64,000 nt of DNA from Artocarpus heterophyllus (taxonomy: Eukaryota; Streptophyta; Magnoliopsida; Rosales; Moraceae), in the NCBI GenBank assembly GCA_025403435.1, contig CM046341.1, positions 7,339,219 through 7,403,218 on the forward strand. Reading direction: 5' to 3'. How positions within the stretch are numbered: the stretch's first letter is position 1; every line of letters starts with the position of its first letter. The position numbers were made by a program, and so were the translations under genes. The notes under the pieces are model-generated. The model was not told the origin of the DNA. It searched no databases and worked only from the letters and a program-made list of their open reading frames with translations. This document shows, one piece after another, positions 24,300 to 36,415 of this stretch.

Positions 24300-25395
24300 A
24301 TATAGAACTTTGAGTTTTTTGGTAAATGGAGATGGTTGATTTGGGTCATAAAGTGACTTTCCCTTAACGGTTTGAGGTCGGTGATGATGTTTATGGGAGC
24401 TATGAGGTGGTTTGGGGGAGGCTAAAGTGGTTGTGTGGATCTTGGACTTCTTTAAGACTTGCTGGAAAATATAGAAGCTTGAGTTTCTAACAAATGGGAA
24501 TGATTAAGTAGGGTTATAGAACTATCTTTCATAGGTGGTTTGAGATCGGTAATGAAATTTATGGAAGCTTTGAGGTGGTTTGGTGGCAGTTTAAGGTAGT
24601 GGTATGGCAGTTTTAGCTTAAAGGAGGTAGTGGTTATGGAGGTTTGAGGTAGGGAGGATGATGGAGATGAGAAGAGAGAATGGTGACTATAGAGCTTGAT
24701 ATGCTTTCTCTCAATTTAGTTTTGGCTTTGTGAATTGTATGGGTTGCATTAGCCTCTTCTAGGGGCAGAGAAAAGGGTATTATAGAGAAAAATGGAGTTT
24801 AGTTTGGTCGAAAGTCTTTCACTTTAGGTGTTTGGTTTAGGGAAGTTGCAGGTTTGGTTCTAGGGCAATAACCATAAGTAGCAACTTCCTGCAGCGGTAG
24901 ATTTTCCTTCTAGGACTGAATTTTGGGCTTTGGCATGTGATTGTAGTGTCAGGAGCCTTAATTTTGGGCTCTAGCATGGGATTGTGTTGTTGTGAAGTGG
25001 CTTTGCCTTAGTGGTTTGAGGTGTGAGGTGGTGGTGATATAGCGGTTTTAGCTTAAAGGAGGTGGTAATTATGGAGTTTTGAGGTGGGGAGGTATGTTTT
25101 CTCTTAGTTTAGCTTTGGCTTTGTGAATTTTATGGGTTAAATTAGCTTCCTCTAGAGGTGGTGAAAAGGGTATGTATAGAGAAAAATAGAGTTTAGTTCG
25201 ATTATAAGTCTTCCATTTTGGGCGTTTAGTTGGGGGAAGTTCTAAGTCTGGTTCTGGGGGAGTAGCTATAAGTAGCAACTTCCTGTCACGAGATATTTTC
25301 CCTCTAGGTTTAAATTTTGGGCTCTGGCATGAGATTTTGTTGTTAGGTGCCTTAATTGCCTGCAAAACAAGGAATGCCACTTTAGGTGGCTTGCC
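24300..25395. repeat. Degenerate tandem repeats in spacer
   Basis: Two nested duplications are visible. A unit of about 170 bp repeats at about 24305-24440 and 24476-24600 (shared TGAGGTGGTTTGG). A larger unit repeats at about 24600-24980 and 25030-25365, with the shared series GTTTTAGCTTAAAGGAGGT, TTTGGCTTTGTGAATT, TAAGTAGCAACTTCCTG and TTTTGGGCTCT. The 127-codon minus frame over 25069-25452 runs across the element B boundary and is not a gene. Confidence 0.7.
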
Positions 25396-25670
25396 ACAGG
25401 GTAATTGTTGTGACGCCTCCTTTACGGACGTTGCAGATATCATTACATTCATTTATTCATTTAACCATTATTTAAGATAAACTATTTGAACAAAACATAA
25501 TAAAGAAATCATACCCAGGATCCATGCATACTTTATTATTATTTTTTTTAGTTTTTTTTTTTTCGTAACTTAATCATAAACATCCTTTAAATAGTTTACC
25601 ATTCCATACTAATAAAATCATAATTTAAATTGAAACCTCACAACATTTTAAATACAAACTGCACTCACTG

Positions 25671-25845
25671 TTCGGCAGGCCGAACTTGGTCGGCAGGCTG
25701 GAAGCCATTCACCGGCAGGCCGCTTGAAGCTTTGTAAAACGTGGTTTTTTAAAATCATTATGTTCGGCAGGCCGAAAAAATGGGATCGACAGGCCGAACA
25801 TCACTTCGGTATACCGACCAACAATGGTCGCCAGGCCGACCGAGT
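25671..25845. repeat. CGGCAGGCCG motif cluster in B 3' LTR (seven sites)
   Basis: Seven sites in 175 bp, including perfect TTCGGCAGGCCGAA at 25671-25684 and 25763-25776, then GATCGACAGGCCGAAC, CTTCGGTATACCGACC and GTCGCCAGGCCGACC. Central AG on the plus strand. Confidence 0.88.
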
Positions 25846-28094
25846 TAAAATTTTTAAGAAAACTTAATTTAAAGAAAATTTTCAATACTTCAAAATGCAG
25901 AAGTCCATATACTTGAAAAGATTAAGATAAAATAATAAAATAAAGTATCAATCCTTAAAATTTAAAAATAAAACATGATCAAAATTATAAAATATTGTTC
26001 ATATCTTAAAATTTCTTTTAGGCGTTTTTCCGTTTGCAATTCATCATGCTTAGCTCACATGCCCTTTCTTGTCCTTCACCTAGTTTATGACCTTCTTACC
26101 CTTATCTGTAACATGATATAAAACTGGATAAGCTAATGCTTAGTAAGTACATTTCGTTTCTCACAACTTAAAACATTTTATGAACAACATCATCATCATT
26201 AACATAACAGTGCACTAGGCACAAATTTCATAAGGAACATATCTTTCATAACATTAACCAAATTAAAACTTATTCTATTTTATCTTAAGGGCGCAAGTGT
26301 TGCACCATAACATCATCGTAGGCACGCCGTCATGAGAGGAGAAGGGTAGTTAATCCTAAACCAAACATGACATCATAACATATCATAACATAATATTGGT
26401 GTGCAACACTTACTTAGGTGATACATATATGTAAGCTTTCATGCTTTGAAATACATCATCATCATATATGCATAACTTTTGAACATAAAAATATTTCATA
26501 AGAAATCTTTAAATGAAACCATTATAAAACCATCATAGACTAAATATCATTATGAACATAATTTCAAACCTTATATAACATATCATGTTACAGGTGAGAA
26601 TGTACTTACTTTTTTAGCTAGCTTACTTAACCTTAATATAGTTGGTGACGACGCCACGATCTCGATGTGCTATTCTTCATAATGTGTTCATGTCATACAT
26701 TCATAAAAAGATACATAATAAAAATTAATATTTATTTTGATAGAATAAATCATCCATTTCATAAGTCATCATACATACATTCATCTCTTTGCAAACAAAA
26801 TTTAAAACACATTTTCATTATCCATAAATCATAAGAACAAATTACCAACACAAACATTTTCTGACCTCCATAAATTCTCAATTCAATAACTCAACACTTA
26901 CATGTAATTTAGGCACCAAACATGGTAGGAACAAAGATAGCATATACACATATTACTATGATTTTTCATTAATCATAAAAATTTTATTTGGCAATAAGTC
27001 ACATATCTCACACTTCCAAAACTGCCAGTAATAACAATTTAGTGAACAACTCAAACTCAAGTCCATATATCACTTTTTCATACCATAGAAAAATCTACAA
27101 AAATTAATACATATAATAGACAAATAAAACTTTAACATATCCAAAAATCACCATACAATAAAAGTTCAACAAATTAACGATAAAACAGTCTATAAAACCT
27201 AGCTTTTATAAAAATTTCATAACTCATGAATTATATATCATATTATCATGAGACCTTCCATTTCATACATTGACATATACATAAACATATTTTCCAAATT
27301 TCGTGAAAAACAACATTCATTTTCATCGTGAACAACACCTATATTTTTCATCCACACTAACAAACAGGAATATTTCATTATGAGGTGCAGAGAGAGAAAA
27401 ATATTCATATCTTAACATAGAAAAATCTAATTAAGGTGAAATTTGGAGGAACATCACATAACACATCCATGAACAACATATTAAAATTTCAAAGGAAAAA
27501 AAAAAAGAAAATACCTAGACAAAGTTATGGCAGTCGGATTAAAAAGGAGAAATGCATTTTAGAAAAACTGAAAAATTCTTACCTTAACAAATTTCTTCTC
27601 AAAACTCCTTCAATTCAACCAACGAAATTTTAATTTTTCTTTCAAATAATTAGCAGGGAAAGTTGAGAGGAAGACATCAAGAAAATGTGAAGAAGAAGAG
27701 AGAGAGAGAGAGAGAAAACATCTAAGAAGATTAGAGAGAGAGAGCAAAAATTATCGTGAAAGGAAAATGGGAGTAACGTACAAGGGAGGCTTGTCTAATC
27801 CAATATTATCAGAAATTTCTGACTAATTAAAGGCCAAATCACGTGGAGAGTAGAGAGTAATAAGGGGAAAGTCAACTAATTAGCTTCACTTACCATATTT
27901 CACCTCTTCAAAAATGGAAAACCATAACAATTAACTCAAATCAATCAAAATTCAAAGGTTTCTTTACCAAAATTAAAGCAATCAATCCAAAAATAAGCCA
28001 ATCTATCACAAATCATCATCCCATCATAACCAATCATCGTAATTATCTCAATAACAAATTTTGGAGAGATTGCTGCTGATTGTTTGTCAGCCAT

Positions 28095-28247
28095 CTTCGG
28101 CCTAACGACTGCACAGTTTGGCCTACCGACTGCATAGTTCGGCCTGCCAATTTCATGAAGTCTGGCCTACCGATGGTTTCCATCAGCCTGTCGATTGTTG
28201 AGGGGCAATTCGGCTTGCTGAACCTAAAGGTTCGGCCTGCCTAACTG
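28095..28247. repeat. CGGCCTGCCG motif cluster in B 3' LTR, opposite orientation
   Basis: About seven sites from TTCGGCCTAACGA near 28095 to TTCGGCCTGCCTAAC near 28232. The central dinucleotide is CT on the plus strand, inverted relative to 25671-25845. Confidence 0.85.
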
Positions 28248-28477
28248 TTATAACATACAAGGATACATCATAGTATATAAATCATAAGTAAACATACAAT
28301 GTGAATAACATGAACACTTGAGCACATCAATTCCACGTGATCGTTACCTATCATAACACTTAGAAAAAAGAGTTAGTAACATAAAATCATAAATCATAAC
28401 ATATATCATTAAGAAAATTGTTTAACGTTGTTACTAACTTAACGTAATCTATTACATAAAAATCGACGGGTGTTACA

Positions 28478-28493
28478 ATTCTCCCCACCTTAT
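28478..28493 (-). other. Element B polypurine tract
   Basis: Minus-strand AAGGTGGGGAGAAT abuts the 3' LTR, the position expected for the plus-strand primer. Confidence 0.85.
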
Positions 28494-28513
28494 AAGAGTT
28501 TCTTCCTCGAAAC

Positions 28514-29071
28514 TTAAAACAATTGCGGATACTTAGTTCTCATGTCATTTTCACGTTCCCATGTAGCTTCTTCTACTTGATGATTTTGCCATAGGACCTT
28601 GACCAATGGAATTTCTTTATTCCTCAAGGTTTTGGTTTTTCGATCGAGTATCTCTACTGGCTTTTCTTTATAACTCAAGTCTTCTTGTATCTCGATTACT
28701 TATGGCTCAATCACGTGCGTAGGGCCTGGAACATGCTTCTTAAGCATCAAAACATGGAACACATCATGCATTGCGGACATTTTTGAAGGCAACCTCAGCT
28801 GATAAGCTACTTTGCCTATCCGCTTCATAATTTTAAAAGGTCTGATAAACCTTGGATTCAATTTGCCTTTCTTCCTAAACCTCATAATTCCTTTCATTGG
28901 TGCAACCTTCAAAAATATAGATTCGCCCACAGCAAACTTTAAGGGTCTTCTTCTCTTGTCAGCATAACTCTTCTGACAGCTTTGAGCGGTTTCTATTCTT
29001 CTTCTTATCAATTTTATCATCTCAAAGGTTTCGTTGACAAACTCGGTCTTTTCATCATCGACACTTTCCAT
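28514..29071 (-). pseudogene. Element B integrase C-terminus plus chromodomain
   Basis: The minus strand reads FAVGESIFLKVAPMKGIMRF, then KKGKLNPRFIRPFKIMKRIG and LPSKMSAMHDVFHVLMLKKH, the integrase C-terminal module. A TAA stop at about 28700 interrupts the join to the chromodomain-like tail, which reads QEDLSYKEKPVEILDRK, IPLVKVLWQNHQVEEATWE and MRTKYPQLF and ends at TAA 28514. The aromatic residues and ATWE motif are conserved. Such tails are held to direct chromoviruses to heterochromatin. Confidence 0.92.
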
Positions 29072-30097
29072 TAACTTCTTCTCACCAGCTTCATGCTAAC
29101 ATATAAGCAACCTACATTTTTGCCCATATAGAGCCTCATAAAGTGCCATCCCAATTGTTGCCTGGTAGCTGTTGTTATACGCAAACTCTGCTAATGGCAA
29201 CATGTTACACCAGCTCGTCTTGAAGTCGAGATTACAGGCCCGAAGCATATCCTCTAAGATCAGGTTGGTCTTCTCCGTTTGGCCATCTGTTTGAGGATGA
29301 AAAGCTGTACTAAAATGCAACTTGGTCCCCGTAGCTGTCTGTACACTTTTCCAGAACTTGGAAGTGAACCTGCCATCACGGTCTGAGATGATTGACTTGG
29401 GAATTCCATGAAGTCGTACGATCTCCTTGACATAGAGTTCCGCTAACCGTTCTATAGAATAAGTGATCTTGATAGGAATGAAATGCGTTGTCTTTGTCAG
29501 TCGATCCACAACAACCCAGATAGCGTTATAACCATTCATAGTCCTGGGTAAACTGATAATGAAATCCATTGCTATATATTCCCATTTCCATTCCAGTATC
29601 TGGATAGACTGTAAATCACCCCCAGGTCTCTGGTGTTCAGCTTTAACTTGCTAGCATGTCAAGCATTTCCTTACATACATAGCAACATCATGTTTCATTC
29701 CAAACCACCAGAAGTTACCCCTTAGATCATTATACATCTTTGTTGCACCAGGATGAATTGAGTAAGGAGTGTCATGAATTTCCGCCAAGATTCTTTCCCT
29801 TAACCCATGAACATTGGGAACACATAAGCGGTCCTTGAGGTGTAGAGTTCCGTCATCCACAATACGAAACTCTTGACATTTTCCTTCTTTCATCTCCTGC
29901 TTAATCCTTGCGAGGCTTATATCTTCATCTTGCTTACTCTGAATCTCATCATACAACATCAGAGCAAGAGTGAGCGCTAACAGCTGGCCTGCTAAAAATT
30001 CTAAACCGAAGTCTAGAATTTCCTTTCTCAAAGGTTGAGACATTGCTTGCAATGATATCAATGTAGCAACTGACTTCCTACTTAGAGCATCAGCCAC
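29072..30097 (-). pseudogene. Element B integrase (zinc finger and catalytic core)
   Basis: The zinc finger has HDTPYSIHPG ... KCLTC. The catalytic core has D in AMDFIISLPRT, D in SIISDRDGRF and E in HPQTDGQTEK, with exactly 35 residues between the second D and E. The D,D,E triad is complete. A TAG stop just after KCLTC (near 29650) and another after CRLLIC (near 29096) separate the segments. The section before the finger (30097 to about 29800) is open and includes the ADALSRKS end of RNase H. Confidence 0.92.
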
Positions 30098-30119
30098 TCG
30101 GTTAGCTTTTCCAGGATGA

Positions 30120-30721
30120 TAAAGGATTTAACAATCATAATCCTTCACCAATTTGAGCCATCTTTGCTGTCTCATGTTCAAGTCCTTCTGAGTGAAGAAG
30201 TACTTTAAACTCTGATGATCGGTGAAGATCTTACATTGGACCCCATATAAATAATGCCTCTATATTTTTAGCGCTAAAACGACTGCTGCTAACTCGAGGT
30301 CATGAGTAGGATAGTTCTTTTCGTAATCCTTCAGTTGTCTTGACGCATAGGCAATCACCCTATCATTTTGCATTAAGACAACACCAAGGCCCAACTTAGA
30401 AGCGTCGCTATAAATCACAAATCTGTTGTTTCTTTTTAGAATAGCCAAAACTAGAGCTGTCGTTAGCCTCTTCTTCAATTCTTGAAAACTCTTCTCGCAT
30501 GTTTCAGTCCATTCGTACTTTTTTTCTTTGCGAGTTAGATTCGTGAGGGGTGCTGCTATCTTGAAGAAATCTTCTACAAATCTCAGATAATAACCTGCTA
30601 GACCTAAAAAGCTCCTTATTTCACTTGCATTTGTTGGTTGTTTCCAGTTAATAACAGCCTCTACCTTAGCAGGATCTACCATGATTCCTTCCTTTGATAT
30701 GACATGCCCCAAGAAAGACAC
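30120..30721 (-). pseudogene. Element B RNase H and RT connection
   Basis: The minus strand reads [37 protein letters not shown], then the RNase H signature [38 protein letters not shown] and, after a TAG stop near 30257, [14 protein letters not shown]. The catalytic D, E and D can be seen. RNase H would remove template RNA during reverse transcription. Confidence 0.9.
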
Positions 30722-31412
30722 TCTGTCGAGCTAGAATTCACACTTAGAGAACTTTGCATATAGCTTGTGTCTTCTTAATGTCTCCAGCACAATTTTTAAA
30801 TGCTCCTCATGTTCTTCCTGATTATTCGAATAAACAAGAATATCATCGATAAACACAACAACAAATTTATCAAGGAAAACTTGAATTCCTGATCATTAGG
30901 TCCATAAATGCTACAGGTGCATTTGTTAGACCGAAATGCATAGCCACAAATTCATAGTGACCATACCTCGATCTGAAGGCTGTTTTGGGGATGTCTCCTT
31001 CTTTAATCTTTAGTTGGTGATATCCTGACCGTAGATCGATCTTTGAAAATACAAAAGCACCCTTAAGCTGATCAAACAAATCATCTATTCGAGGCAACGG
31101 GTACTTGTTCTTGGTCGTCACCTTGTTCAGCTCTCTATAGTCGATGCAGAGTCTCATAGTGCCATTTTTCTTCTTTACAAATAAGACTGGAGCTCCCCAT
31201 GGTGAGTAACTCGGCCTGATGAAGCCTTTGTCAAGTAGTTCTATTAGTTGCATATGAAGCTCTTTTAACTCTGTTAGGACCATTCTGTAAGGTGCCTTTG
31301 AGATTGGGTCGGTGCCTGGTGCGAGCTTAATCTCAAATTCAACTTCTCTTTCTGGTGGTAAACTTGTTAGGTCATCGATAAATACCTCTGAAAATTCCCG
31401 TACGACTGCCAC
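30722..31412 (-). pseudogene. Element B reverse transcriptase
   Basis: An open segment runs from 31412 to 30870: [76 protein letters not shown] and [15 protein letters not shown]. The frame then breaks near 30875, and the catalytic block [10 protein letters not shown] follows in another frame near 30830-30860. A stop lies in the segment [11 protein letters not shown] near 30730. All RT motifs are recognisable. Confidence 0.93.
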
Positions 31413-31587
31413 ATCCTCAATCTTTATCTTATCTTCTTGACTTTTATCTATGATGTTCGCCAGATAGCCCGTGCAGCCACTAGCTAACGTTCCTTGCTTT
31501 CATTGCGGATAAAAACATACTAGATTTCTTTCTGAACTCGTCAACATACACAAACTTTTGATCACCTTCAGGATGAAAGATCACCTT

Positions 31588-32019
31588 TCATTTCTGACAT
31601 TCGATAGAAGCATTGTACTTGCTCAAAAAATCCATCCCAGGAATCATATCGTAGTCATACATATCGATCACAATGAGGTCGACGAAAAGTTCCCTATCAG
31701 AAATCCATAGGGGTACTGTACGCAGATAGTGCGTAGATAATATCACTTCCTCAGAGGGTAGCGTCGTAGTGAATCCCTGTCTCATAGGCTCTAAACGAAC
31801 CCCTAACTTTTTAGCAAATGACGTAGATATAAAAGAATATGTGGCACCCGTATCAAAGAGAACATAAGCATCAATAGATAAACTTGTTATCCGACTTGTG
31901 ACCACATTAGAGGCTTTAGTAGCCACTTGTTCCTTTGTCATGGCATAGATGCAGGCATTCGTAGGTGGGGCTTCAAGTCTTCCTTGACTGATTAGTGGCC
32001 CTTCAAGGAAAGCTTGCAT
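31588..32019 (-). pseudogene. Element B aspartic protease
   Basis: A minus-strand open frame with catalytic DTGATYSFIS after AYVLF, ending DYDMIPGMDFLSKYNASIEC. Motifs and spacing are typical of the chromovirus protease. The usual LG before the second hydrophobic block reads IPG here. The segment 31413-31587, linking it to RT, is frame-broken. Confidence 0.9.
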
Positions 32020-32089
32020 CTGATGGAGTTGGGCTTGAGGAGGAGCTCTTTGAGGGGCATTAGCATTAGTCAGGTTGGGTCAGTTCTTG

Positions 32090-32295
32090 ACGAAATGATC
32101 TTCACGCCCACAAATAAAACATTGGTTTGTCCCTAAACGGCATTCTCCTGGATTTTTCTTTCCACATTTGGCGCATGATTAAAACCGCCTGCTATTGTTG
32201 TTGTGCTGACCACCACTGTGCCTCTTGTTGTCTTGGCCCTGCTGGTTTTGAGAATTGCCATTCCTCTTGTTGTTCCTCCAGTTCTGGTTGTTGTT

Positions 32296-32338
<43 letters not shown>

Positions 32339-33158
32339 TGTGTGGAGGGCGGTTCTGGTTATTTACATTATTGGTTTGCTAATCAGATTGTGGCTGATTC
32401 CTTCTTAGCTTTGACAAATGGAACTCCATACGTTGGGCCCTCATAACAACCTGCTTTTGAGTCCTAGGTGGACTTGCCCCATCAACGATCGCAGTGATCT
32501 CTAGCCTGAGGACTCTGATCAGTCTTCTGACCCTTTCACTTTCATCAATAACCATCCTTGGGCATAAGCGAGCTAGCTGGTCAAACTTTGTCACAACATC
32601 TGTATCTGACATATCTCCCTGGTGCAGGTTCTCAAACTCCTCATAATGCTTCCTTGTAATGTTCATGTGGAAAAACTTCGTGTTAAACTCATGAACGAAG
32701 TCAGCCCATGACATATCTTCAACATTCTGGCTCTGTTCGATGCCGTCCCACCAAATCCTGGCCTCCATGGTAAGGTAGTACGAAGCACAGAGAAACTTTT
32801 CATTATCTGTGAAGCCCATGAGTCTTAGGGTGGCCTCAATCATCTTTAACCATCCTTGAGCTACTAGCGGATCCTTAGAACCCTCGAAGTCTGCTGGCTT
32901 AACCCTCTTCCATCTGACTAGAAGGGCTTCTTGATGGACCATTCTGGGCTCAGTAGCAGGAGCTGGGACTTCGTTGACTTGGGACTGCGGAGGAGGAGGA
33001 GGCACATCATTGCCTCGTCGATCGTCATTGCGGCCATCAGCCCTTAATTTAGCAATCTCTCTCCTTTGATCCTTAAGTTGCCTTTGCAGCTCGGCGATCA
33101 TCGTCAAAAGCCTTTCGTTAGTCTGGATGCGAGTTTGTATCCTTCTGTGGCTGTCCAT
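32090..33158 (-). pseudogene. Element B gag
   Basis: An ATG at 33156-33158 opens MDSHRRIQTRIQTNERLL and a coiled-coil-like stretch (MIAELQRQLKDQRREIAKLR), then the gag capsid region (FEGSKDPLVAQGWLKMIEA, FLCASYYLTMEARIWWDGIE, FVHEFNTKFFHMNITRKHYE, DQLARLCPRMV). The frame ends at 32379. Beyond it a (GTT)n run would encode polyasparagine on this strand, and a knuckle follows at about 32095-32170: CFICGREDHFVKN, with a TGA stop where the last cysteine should be. Confidence 0.92.
32286..32337. repeat. (GTT)n microsatellite within B gag
   Basis: About 17 trinucleotide units, AAC on the element strand. It makes the plus strand appear to encode Cys- or Leu-rich peptides (32127-32408, 32255-32446), which are artefacts. 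Confidence 0.95.
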
Positions 33159-33359
33159 TGTCAATTTCCTAAAAGATTTAGGAGCTTATGAATAATCTTC
33201 TAATTTATGAGACAAGTTTTCACTACTATAACATTAATCATTAAGCATCTAAACCTTATTCTTATCATCATACTTGCATCATAACATCTAACTTTAAAAC
33301 ATACTTACTTGGAGGACTTGGACTGACGTGTGGTGTTATGAATTGTAAACGAAAATTTG

Positions 33360-33371
33360 TCTCTGATACCA
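33360..33371 (-). other. Element B primer binding site (initiator Met tRNA)
   Basis: Minus-strand TGGTATCAGAGA, 11 of 12 bases complementary to plant initiator-Met tRNA. It lies five bases inside the 5' LTR boundary at 33377. Confidence 0.88.
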
Positions 33372-33623
33372 AAGCCTGTGACACTCCCTTCACGGATGTT
33401 ACAGATGTCATTACATTCATTCATTCATTTAACCATTATTTAAGATAAACTATTTGAATAAAACATAATAAAGAAATCATACCTAAGATCCATGCATACT
33501 TTACTTTTTTTTTTTTTTACAACTTAATCATAAACATCCTTTACATAGTTTACCATTCCATAATAATAAAATCATAATTTAAATTAAAACCTCACAACAT
33601 TTTAAATACAAACTGCACTCACT

Positions 33624-33796
33624 GTTCAGTAGGCTGAACTTGGTCGGCAGGCTGGAAGCCATCCATCGGCAGGCCGTCTAAAGTTTTGCAAAACGTGGGT
33701 TTTTAAAATCATTATGTTCGGCAGGCTGGAAAAATGGGATCGGCAGGCCGAACATCACTTCGGCATACCAACCAGCAATGGTCGGCAGGCTGTCTG
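33624..33796. repeat. CGGCAGGCCG motif cluster in B 5' LTR (AG orientation)
   Basis: Copy of the 25671-25845 cluster with more substitutions (TTCAGTAGGCTGAA, GTCGGCAGGCTGG, ATCGGCAGGCCGAAC). Many differences are C-to-T or G-to-A within the CG-rich sites. Confidence 0.85.
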
Positions 33797-36039
33797 AGTT
33801 AAAATTTTTAAGAAAACTTAATTTAAAGAAAATTTTCAATAGTTCAAAACGTGAAAGTCCATATACTTGAAAAGATTAAGATAAAATAATAAAATAAAGT
33901 ATCAATCCTTAAAATTTAACAATAAAACAAAATCAAAATTATAAAATATTGTTCATATCTTAAAATTTCTTTTAGGTGTCTTTCCGTTTGTAATTCATCC
34001 TGCTTAGCTCACACGCCCTTCCTTGTCTGCCACCTAGTCCATGACCTTCTTACCCTTATCTACAACATGATATAAAACTGGATAAGCTAATGCTTAGTAA
34101 GTACATTTCGTTTCTCACAACTTAAGACATTTTATGAACAACATCATCACCATTAACATAACATTGCACTAGGCACAAATTTCATAAGGAACATATCTTT
34201 CATAACATTAACCAAATTAAAACTTATTCCATTTTATCTTAAGGGCGCAAGTGTTGCACCATAACATCATCGTAGGCGCGCCGTCATGAGAGGAGAAGGG
34301 TAGCTAATCCTAGACCAAACATGACATCATAACATATTATAACATAACATTGGTGTGCAACACTTACTTAGGTGATACATATATGTAAGCTTTCATGCTT
34401 TGAAATACATCATCATCATATATGCATAACTTTTGAACATAAAAATATTTCATAAGAAATCTTTAAATGAAACCATTATAAAACCATCATAGAATAAATA
34501 TCATTATGAACATAATTTCAAACCTTATATAACATATCATGTTGCAGGTGAGAATGTACTTACTTTTTAAGCTAGCTTACTTAACCTTAATATGGTTGAT
34601 GACGACGCCGCGGTCTCGATGTGCTATTCTTCATAATGTGTTTATGTCATACATTCATAAAATGATACATAATAAAAATTAATATTTATTTTGATAGAAT
34701 AAATCATCCATTTCATAAGTCATCACACATACATTCATCTCTTTGCAAACATAATTTAAAACACATTTTCATTATCCATAAATCATAAGAACAAATTACC
34801 AACACAAACATTTTCTGACCTTCATAAATTCTCAATTCAATAACTCAACACTTACACATAATTTAGGCACCAAACTTGGCAGGAACAAAGATAACATATA
34901 CACATATTACCATGATTTTTCATTAATCATAAAAATTTCATTTGGCAATAAGTCACATGTCTCACACTTCCAAAACTGCCAGTAATAACAATTTAGTGAA
35001 CAACTCTAAACTCAATTCCATATATCGCATTTTCATACCATAGAAAAATCTACAAAAATTAATACATATAATATACAAATAAAACTTTAATATATCCAAA
35101 AATCACCATATAATAAAAGTTCAACAAATTACCGATAAAACAGTCTATAAAACCTAGCTTAAAAAAAATTTCATAACTAATGAATTATATATCATATTAT
35201 CATGAGACCTTCCATTTCATACATTGACATACACATAAAGATATTTCCAAATTTCATGAAAAACAACATTCATTTTCATCGTGAACAACACCTATATTTT
35301 TCATCCACACTAACAAACAACAATGTTTCATTATGAGGTACAGAGAGAGAAAAATATTCATATCTTAACATAGAAAAATCCAATTAAGGTGAAATTTGGA
35401 GGAACGTCACATAACACATCCATGAACAACATAGTAAAATTTCAGGGCAAAAAAAAAAAATATACCTAGACAAAGTTATGGCGGTGGGATTAAAGTGGAG
35501 AAATGCATTTCAAAAAAACTGAAAAATTCTTACCTTACAAATTTCTTCTCAAAACTTCTTCAATTCAACCACGAAATTTCAATTTTTCTTTCAAATAACT
35601 AGCAGGGAAAATTGAGAGGAAGACAAGAAGAAAATGTGAAGAAAAAGAGAGAGAGAGAGAAAATGTCTAAGAAGATTAGAGAGAGAGAGCAAAAATTATT
35701 GTGAAAGGAAAATGGGAGTAACGTACAAGGGAGGCTTGTCTAATCCAATATTATCAGAAATTTTTGACTAATTAAAGGCCAAATCACGTGGAGAGTAGAG
35801 AGTAATAAGGGAAAAGTCAACTAATTAGCTTCACTTACCATATTTTACCTCTTTAAAAATGGAAAACCATAACAATTAACTCAAATCAATCAAAAGTCAA
35901 AGGTTTCTTTACCAAAATTAAAGCAATCAATCCAAAAATAAGCCAATCTATCACAAATTATCATCCAATCATAACCAATCATCACAATTATCTCAATCAC
36001 AAATTTTGGAGAGATTGCTGCTGATTGTTTGTCAGCCAT

Positions 36040-36171
36040 CTTCGGCCTATCGACTGCACAATTAGGCCTATTGATTTCATGAAGTCTGGCCTATCGATGA
36101 TTTCCATTGGCCTGTCGATTGTTGAGGGGCAATTCGGCCTGCCGAACCTGAAGGTTCGGCCTACCGAACTG
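36040..36171. repeat. CGGCCTGCCG motif cluster in B 5' LTR (CT orientation)
   Basis: About six sites, including a perfect TTCGGCCTGCCGAA at 36133-36146. It corresponds to 28095-28247 and, on the element strand, lies about 240-370 bp from the LTR start. Confidence 0.87.
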
Positions 36172-36415
36172 TCCTAACATACAAGGATACATCATAGCAT
36201 ATAAATCATAATGAATCATAAGTAAACATACAATGTAAATAACATGAACACTTGAGCACATCAATTCCACGTGATCGTCACCTGTCATAACACTTAGAAT
36301 AAAGAGTTAGTAACATAAAATCATAAATCATAACATATATCATTAAGAAAATTGCTTAACGTCATTACTACCTTAACGTAACCGTTAAATTAAAATCGAC
36401 GGGTGTTACAATTGT

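Larger units (their letters stand above)
25409..28477 (-). repeat. Element B 3' LTR
   Basis: Minus-strand termini TGTAACACCCGTCG and GGAGGCGTCACA. It holds motif clusters at 25671-25845 and 28095-28247 and a GA microsatellite around 27698-27716. Confidence 0.95.
25409..36410 (-). mobile_element. Element B: Tekay/Del-like chromovirus (Ty3/gypsy), full length
   Basis: An 11.0-kb minus-strand element with target duplication ATTGT on both sides (25404-25408, 36411-36415). LTRs of 3069 bp (25409-28477) and 3034 bp (33377-36410) differ by roughly 3-7% in segments compared by eye, so it is older than A. Minus-strand order: 5' LTR, initiator-Met primer site, gag with a polyasparagine run and CCHC knuckle, protease, RT, RNase H, integrase, chromodomain tail, polypurine tract, 3' LTR. 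The domains are long and easy to read, but several stops and frameshifts make it non-autonomous. It is the same broad family as the solo LTR at 1440-17939. Confidence 0.96.
33377..36410 (-). repeat. Element B 5' LTR
   Basis: 3034 bp with minus-strand termini TGTAACACCCGTCG and GGGAGTGTCACA. It contains motif clusters at 33624-33796 and 36040-36171 and a (GA)n stretch near 35645-35660. Confidence 0.95.

Noticed and set aside
25069..25452. 127-codon minus-strand frame
   Set aside because: It runs across the right-hand boundary of element B's 3' LTR (25409) into tandem-repeat spacer, with no domain.
25671..25845. CRISPR-like appearance of regularly repeated short motifs
   Set aside because: Sites vary in sequence and spacing, lie within LTRs of plant retrotransposons and are copied between LTRs; no cas-like genes. 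The same holds for the GTACACACAGGTAC arrays.
32127..32446. Cys-rich and Leu-rich plus-strand peptides
   Set aside because: Translation of a (GTT)n run antisense to the gag of element B.
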